Shown here one piece after another: positions 7,982 through 8,555 of a stretch of 8,555 nucleotides of DNA. A model generated the notes under the pieces. The model worked only from the letters and a program-made list of their open reading frames with translations. It ran no database searches and was not told where the DNA came from. The first letter of the stretch is position 1; every line of letters begins with the position of its first letter. A program made the translations under genes and the position numbers. Source of the DNA: Kiritimatiellia bacterium. Lineage in GTDB: Bacteria > Verrucomicrobiota > Kiritimatiellia > RFP12 > UBA1067. The stretch is taken from positions 1 through 8,555 of the forward strand of contig JAFVZE010000020.1 of NCBI GenBank assembly GCA_017508315.1. The letters run 5' to 3'.

Positions 7982-8012
7982 ATCATAAACAAGATGGCGC
8001 TGGCAAATTCAA
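7982..8012 (-). promoter_or_regulatory. Possible promoter of the three-gene operon (proximal)
   Basis: The minus strand has TTGAAT at 8012-8007 and TATGAT at 7987-7982 with a 19-base spacer, longer than ideal. The leader would be about 100 bases. A perfect 10-base palindrome, TCTTATAAGA (7971-7980), lies just downstream near the expected start of transcription and could be an operator. Confidence 0.3.
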
Positions 8013-8157
8013 ATCTTGAGATATTCGCAATAAATTACCCCGCCCTAACTTTTTACAACTTTATTTAGCCGGACCCACATTTCCCGGGATATCATCATAA
8101 GGAAATTCCATCGCCCTGCGTTCCTTGATTTGGGATTGCCAAAAGTCTCATACGGAG

Positions 8158-8166
8158 ATTATAGCA
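8158..8166 (-). promoter_or_regulatory. Possible extended -10 promoter of the operon (distal)
   Basis: The minus strand reads TGCTATAAT, a perfect TATAAT with the TGn extension that can replace a -35 box. No good -35 is visible. It would start transcription near 8151 and give a leader of about 275 bases before the hydrolase gene. Confidence 0.35.
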
Positions 8167-8203
8167 TAGTTGGAGTTTGAGAGCAGAAGATTTAACTTTT
8201 TGC

Positions 8204-8219
8204 GTTTTAGGCCTGAAAC
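8204..8219. repeat. Short near-palindrome centred on AGGCCT
   Basis: GTTTTAGGCCTGAAAC is a palindrome in seven of eight base pairs. It sits four bases before the nonamer repeat and may be part of the same repetitive element. Confidence 0.35.
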
Positions 8220-8223
8220 CACT

Positions 8224-8241
8224 AAATACACGAAATACACG
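8224..8241. repeat. Tandem nonamer AAATACACG x2
   Basis: Two exact head-to-tail copies of AAATACACG (8224-8232 and 8233-8241) are followed by AAAC. Read on the plus strand they would encode KYTKYTK. I recall similar short motifs recurring between genes in environmental bacteria, but I cannot verify that here. It is unlikely to be coding. Confidence 0.6.
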
Positions 8242-8303
8242 AAACTAAATCCACACATCATCCACTTATCACTAGATTTATATAAATGCAGAGGTAACGA
8301 CTA

Positions 8304-8311
8304 TCCGCTTC
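8304..8311. repeat. Left flanking direct repeat of the palindromic element
   Basis: TCCGCTTC directly abuts the left end of the palindrome. Its partner TCCGCGCTTC (8445-8454) directly abuts the right end. The two differ by a two-base insertion. They may be a decayed target-site duplication or chance. Confidence 0.35.
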
Positions 8312-8444
8312 GGGGTGAGTGCGCTTTGAGCACCGTCAAAACTCATAATTCTTTGGACTTATGGAGATCGACTACTGAGCGAGACACACCGCCGGGCGAA
8401 ACGCGTTTAGAGTCAATCTCCATATGCTCAAAGCGCCTCACCCC
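8312..8444. repeat. Long imperfect palindrome able to fold into a Y-shaped structure
   Basis: The outer arms 8312-8332 and 8425-8444 pair at all 20 positions with one bulged T (8320). Directly inside on the right, 8411-8424 pairs with 8360-8373 in 13 of 14 positions, and 8404-8410 pairs with 8375-8381 (two G-U pairs in plus-strand RNA) around a 22-base loop. The left side carries an extra 27 bases (8333-8359) that can form their own hairpin, GTCAAA (8335-8340) with TTTGGAC (8352-8358, one bulge). It could be a miniature inverted-repeat element, a structured RNA or a folded-DNA recombination site. The sequence alone does not decide. Confidence 0.75.
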
Positions 8445-8454
8445 TCCGCGCTTC
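8445..8454. repeat. Right flanking direct repeat of the palindromic element
   Basis: TCCGCGCTTC begins immediately after the palindrome and matches TCCGCTTC at 8304-8311 apart from an extra CG. Confidence 0.35.
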
Positions 8455-8470
8455 ACCTTTCCCAATCCTC

Positions 8471-8494
8471 TTGTGCTACCAATTTTCAGCACAA
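8471..8494. promoter_or_regulatory. Operator-like dyad TTGTGCT-N10-AGCACAA
   Basis: The two 7-base arms are perfect inverted repeats. The right arm (8488-8494) covers the place where a -35 box would lie for the TATAAT at 8510-8515, as in a repressor or activator site. Neither strand has a T run after it, so it is not a normal terminator. Confidence 0.45.
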
Positions 8495-8509
8495 TAAAAT
8501 ATTCCGTAC

Positions 8510-8515
8510 TATAAT
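8510..8515 (+). promoter_or_regulatory. -10 box TATAAT of a plus-strand gene beyond the right edge
   Basis: A perfect TATAAT with no good -35 box, which suggests dependence on an activator or control through the adjacent dyad. Transcription would start near 8522, about 33 bases before the presumed start codon. Confidence 0.45.
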
Positions 8516-8542
8516 CTCGTTTTTCGATATACGGGTAAAACA

Positions 8543-8548
8543 AGAGGA
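8543..8548 (+). promoter_or_regulatory. Ribosome binding site AGAGGA of a gene starting at the window edge
   Basis: AGAGGA is followed by CAACCC and a final A at 8555. If the next two bases are TG, an ATG would follow at ideal spacing (6 bases). The gene itself is not in the window. Confidence 0.4.
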
Positions 8549-8555
8549 CAACCCA

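Larger units (their letters stand above)
7877..8555. other. Long A+T-richer intergenic region with repeats
   Basis: These 679 bases hold no gene I can defend. They contain two possible minus-strand promoters, a small hairpin in the leader (CCGCT 7944-7948 with AGCGG 7930-7934), the nonamer repeat at 8224-8241, the palindrome at 8312-8444 with flanking direct repeats, and plus-strand promoter signals at the right edge. Open frames here (plus 8170-8514, minus 8343-8543) run through the palindrome and look non-coding. A 16-codon minus-strand frame at 8061-8111 (MEFPYDDIPGNVGPAK) has AAGGA 10 bases upstream, but nothing else supports it. Confidence 0.5.

Noticed and set aside
8291..8480. Integron attC site
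   Set aside because: The palindrome is of suitable size, but I find no convincing RYYYAAC/GTTRRRY core pair at its ends and no cassette-like small gene next to it.
8471..8494. Rho-independent terminator at the 7-base dyad
   Set aside because: The stem is followed by TAAAATATT on the plus strand and by GAGGATT on the minus strand, with no T run. Its position next to a -10 box fits an operator better.
8170..8514. A 114-codon plus-strand frame, and a 66-codon minus-strand frame at 8343-8543
   Set aside because: Both run through the tandem repeat and/or the palindrome, have no Shine-Dalgarno site I can defend, and their sequence reflects the inverted repeat and not a protein family.
1..8555. 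tRNA, rRNA, CRISPR array, insertion sequence with transposase
   Set aside because: I saw no tRNA- or rRNA-like segment, no regularly spaced repeats and no transposase or integrase motif on either strand.

Overview
The window looks like GC-rich chromosomal DNA from a bacterium of the PVC group, most likely a Kiritimatiellota/Lentisphaerota-type polysaccharide degrader. This is an inference. It rests on the secreted autotransporter-strand repeat protein without a barrel domain, the DUF4091/GH123-like secreted enzyme, the pectate-lyase-type beta-helix protein and the style of the signal peptides. There is no rRNA or other taxonomic marker. Nearly all recognisable coding is on the minus strand.

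Layout, left to right. Positions 1-73 (minus) hold the first 24 codons of a hisB gene (imidazoleglycerol-phosphate dehydratase) that runs off the left edge, with its own promoter (about 103-132) and ribosome binding site. Then come three closely packed minus-strand genes transcribed from right to left, probably one operon. They are a 1015-residue secreted protein (propeller-like N-terminus, discoidin-like domain, GH123/DUF4091-like catalytic region; 4829-7876), a 1172-residue secreted beta-strand repeat protein built from two roughly 500-residue homologous halves (1314-4832), and a 358-residue secreted right-handed beta-helix protein (208-1284). The first two genes overlap by four bases (GTGA); the last two are 29 bases apart.

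Positions 7877-8555 contain no convincing complete gene and are richer in A+T. They hold possible promoters for the operon, a small tandem nonamer repeat (8224-8241) and an elaborate imperfect palindrome (8312-8444). The palindrome can fold into a Y shape and is flanked exactly by similar 8/10-base direct repeats. At the right edge there is a dyad, a TATAAT box and a Shine-Dalgarno sequence pointing at a plus-strand gene that would begin at about 8555.

Working together (inference): all three operon products carry Sec-type signal peptides, so they would act in the periplasm, on the surface or outside the cell. The enzyme could cleave an aminosugar-containing or other host/algal glycan, the beta-helix protein could bind or cleave a second polysaccharide, and the large repeat protein could be a surface scaffold or adhesin. 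No substrate can be read from the sequence. The least explained part of the window is the palindromic element at 8304-8454.
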